Origin: Haploplasma axanthum
Lineage (GTDB): Bacteria; Bacillota_I; Bacilli_A; Acholeplasmatales; Acholeplasmataceae
Assembly (NCBI RefSeq): GCF_900660745.1
Contig: NZ_LR215048.1
Span: forward strand, 1,674,001-1,738,000
DNA length: 64,000 nt
Direction of reading: 5' to 3'
Positions 62,207 to 64,000 of this stretch are shown piece after piece. The translations under genes were made by a program, and so were the position numbers. Position 1 is the first letter of the stretch. Each line of letters opens with the position of its first letter. Below the pieces are notes generated by a model, which had not been told where the DNA came from, did no database searches, and saw only the letters and a program-made list of their open reading frames with translations.

Positions 62207-64000
62207 GGTCTCACCCATTCATGTATAGTTTCTTTAGTTGGAAAACGGAAGTTTTTCAAAACTTCTCCTCGATTATTTATGAACTTAAATTCAATCATCT
62301 TCTTTGTTATTTCTTTATCAATTAAAATAGCTGAATCTGAAATAGCAATACGTGTATTTTCACCATCATAAACAATTTTATTCCAAATATTTGATAATTC
62401 TCTTTCCATCATATAACTTGCTGGAGTTTTAGGTGTATCAAAAATCCATTCCCATTGATCAAGGAATGCTTCTTTATGATTATCATCCCAAGTCATTTCC
62501 TCAAAAGCAAGCACATTTGATGTATTCCACATATATTCTGAACCTAATGAAGTAATTAAGTTTTCAGCATAGTTAAGTTGAACATCTTTACTTGTCCACC
62601 AGTCTAAGAATTTCCATCCTTCATCAACTTTGTCAGAATTTTTAAAGATCATACCTGATGTAGCTGATCCATCATATGTTCTATCAACAGTTCCATCTTC
62701 TCTTAAAACACCAGGCATAGGAGCAATATCCCATAATCCTGCAATTTCAGGAGCTGCATGTAATAATTGAACATACATTCCAAAATCACCAATTCCAAGT
62801 GGTAAATTCCCATATCTAAATTGATTATAAAAACTACCTACTTCAAGTGGTAAACTATAGATTGTATATAATTCTGTCATAAAATCAATTGCTTTAATTG
62901 TATTTGAATCTGTCAAATTTGATTTTAAAATATCATCACTATATAATCTTCCACCAAACTGATTAATAAAAGGCATAGTCGTTAAATATGCTTTAAAAGC
63001 ACTACTTGTTGATAGTAAATTATAAAAGTTCAATCCATATCTTTGGATTTCCGGTAATAAATCAATTACATCTTGCCATGTATTTGGGATTTCAACTCCA
63101 ATATTATCTAAAATATCTTTACGATAAAATAATAATGAAAAGTTTTGTGTTTCTGGTAATCCATAAACTCCGTCTTGATAAATAAGTTGTGCAAATGCAC
63201 CCTCTTTAAATCTTTCTGCAACATCAAAAAATCCTGGCATCTCTCTTAAATCAACAAGCGCATTTCTAACTGCAAAATCATATGGTCTCCAACCTGCAAC
63301 ACCAAGTGCAACATCTGGTTGTGTATCTGACGATGTCGCTAATATTAATTTATCTTCATTTGGCATAATTGAAATTTTAACTTTTATTCCTGTATCTTTA
63401 GTAAAAGTATCATCAACCATTTGTTGCATCAAATTAACGTATTGTCTTGATCTATTTACCCATACTTCTAATTCATCATCTTCAGCTTTATCGTTATACT
63501 TTTTATCAAAGAACGATAAGAAGAAACGTCTAATTCCTACCCATATGTTGTTAAAGAAATTACCACCAGGTCCAGGAAGTTTAGAATCTTCACCATGAAC
63601 GAATATTTTATCCATACTTAAAGGTTGTTCCAAGATTATTGGTAATATTAATCCAAGTTTTTGTAAAACAGAATTATTACCAACACTCAAACGATTAATT
63701 TCCTTCGGTATTCGATTAGGATTTGCTGCAAAATAATCAAGTGTTTCAGCTGCTCTTAAAAGATTAACAGTAATCTCAGATGTTTTCTTAGTTTTATTAA
63801 TATTAACAAAATCTTCATATGCAACATATAAAAGGTTTGCATATCTTTCTAAATCTTCCTTAATATTTGGAATATTCTTTTCAATTTCCCAATCTCTATT
63901 AGGATCAACATTATTCCCTGTTAATTTCTTAATGTCTAATCCTAATTCATTAACATTTTTCATTACATAATCAATTGTTTCATAAATTTCTAATAATGGA
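62203..64000 (-). CDS. Large ABC solute-binding protein, N-terminus outside window
   Basis: At least 598 residues; the frame continues upstream of the first visible Met (...[16 protein letters not shown]) to the window edge, so the protein is longer, like the roughly 900-residue binding proteins with an extra N-terminal domain. The visible C-terminal 400 residues are a type-1 sugar-binding fold: [79 protein letters not shown] and [21 protein letters not shown] signal peptide or lipobox would lie outside the window. It overlaps the MalF-type permease by 4 nt. Confidence 0.85.
   Translation of the reverse strand, partial: PLLEIYETIDYVMKNVNELGLDIKKLTGNNVDPNRDWEIEKNIPNIKEDLERYANLLYVAYEDFVNINKTKKTSEITVNLLRAAETLDYFAANPNRIPKEINRLSVGNNSVLQKLGLILPIILEQPLSMDKIFVHGEDSKLPGPGGNFFNNIWVGIRRFFLSFFDKKYNDKAEDDELEVWVNRSRQYVNLMQQMVDDTFTKDTGIKVKISIMPNEDKLILATSSDTQPDVALGVAGWRPYDFAVRNALVDLREMPGFFDVAERFKEGAFAQLIYQDGVYGLPETQNFSLLFYRKDILDNIGVEIPNTWQDVIDLLPEIQRYGLNFYNLLSTSSAFKAYLTTMPFINQFGGRLYSDDILKSNLTDSNTIKAIDFMTELYTIYSLPLEVGSFYNQFRYGNLPLGIGDFGMYVQLLHAAPEIAGLWDIAPMPGVLREDGTVDRTYDGSATSGMIFKNSDKVDEGWKFLDWWTSKDVQLNYAENLITSLGSEYMWNTSNVLAFEEMTWDDNHKEAFLDQWEWIFDTPKTPASYMMERELSNIWNKIVYDGENTRIAISDSAILIDKEITKKMIEFKFINNRGEVLKNFRFPTKETIHEWVRP

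Noticed and set aside
1-64000. Use of TGA as a tryptophan codon (Mycoplasma/Spiroplasma code)
   Set aside because: Several genes end at TGA in overlapping ATGA junctions and all conserved Trp positions that I checked are TGG, so the standard code applies.
1-64000. CRISPR array, prophage or origin of replication
   Set aside because: No regularly spaced repeats, phage structural genes, DnaA-box cluster or dnaA-type genes were seen.

Overview
The window is strongly AT-rich DNA from a low-GC member of the Bacillota/Mycoplasmatota border, most like Acholeplasma or Izemoplasma relatives or small Erysipelotrichia-type firmicutes. TGA is used as a stop (for example at the end of the ArAE-like membrane protein and of the ABC solute-binding protein) and TGG encodes Trp, so the code is the standard one and not that of Mycoplasma/Spiroplasma. 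T-box leaders before trpS and tyrS, a CcpA-like regulator with a cre site, Spx, FakA and sigma-A type promoters (TTGAAA-N17-TATAAT) are firmicute traits. I cannot name the species.

1-13.9 kb is mostly core metabolism and translation: a partial membrane protein, an ArAE-type membrane protein and a DUF402 phosphatase in one operon; tRNA-Leu(GAG); fakA, divergent from rpmB; an rlmN-rsgA-rpe-thiN operon with overlapping genes; gap; a CYTH protein; spx; pepF; T-box-trpS; a VOC protein; and a cold-shock protein. 14.0-19.8 kb is a MacAB-like ABC exporter operon with a lipoprotein and a secreted beta-rich protein. It has been split by an IS110 element whose upstream non-coding region folds like a bridge RNA. 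20-24.4 kb holds guaBA and a complete IS3-family element with a -1 frameshift arrangement. 24.4-31.4 kb is a tightly overlapping iron/haem-type uptake operon (two half-ABC exporters, flavodoxin, FecCD permease, ATPase, binding lipoprotein). 31.6-37.5 kb returns to housekeeping: a DagK-like kinase, T-box-tyrS, ccpA, and rpsP-khpA-rimM-trmD-rplS. 37.7-38.7 kb is a RhuM-Fic/Doc gene interrupted by a single in-frame TAG.

39-64 kb is one large carbohydrate locus, all on the minus strand. Its core is a GH94 enzyme of 1,2-beta-oligoglucan phosphorylase size, overlapping a GH3 beta-glucosidase. Around it are two GH144-like (PF10091) beta-1,2-glucanase paralogues (one lipoprotein, one cytoplasmic), a LacI regulator, a GH13 alpha-glucosidase, a membrane-anchored glycerophosphodiesterase-domain protein, an SGNH/DUF4886 lipoprotein, a lipoprotein with two CBM4/9-like domains, two complete permease pairs, an NHL-Yip1 membrane protein, a DUF5696 protein and a large solute-binding protein running off the window. 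My reading is that it captures, undecorates, cuts, imports and phosphorolyses beta-1,2-glucans, plausibly the phosphoglycerol- and succinyl-decorated osmoregulated periplasmic glucans of Gram-negative bacteria. Two promoters in the locus carry the same GAAACGTTTC operator just downstream of the start site, one with a cre site between -35 and -10, so local LacI control plus catabolite repression is likely.
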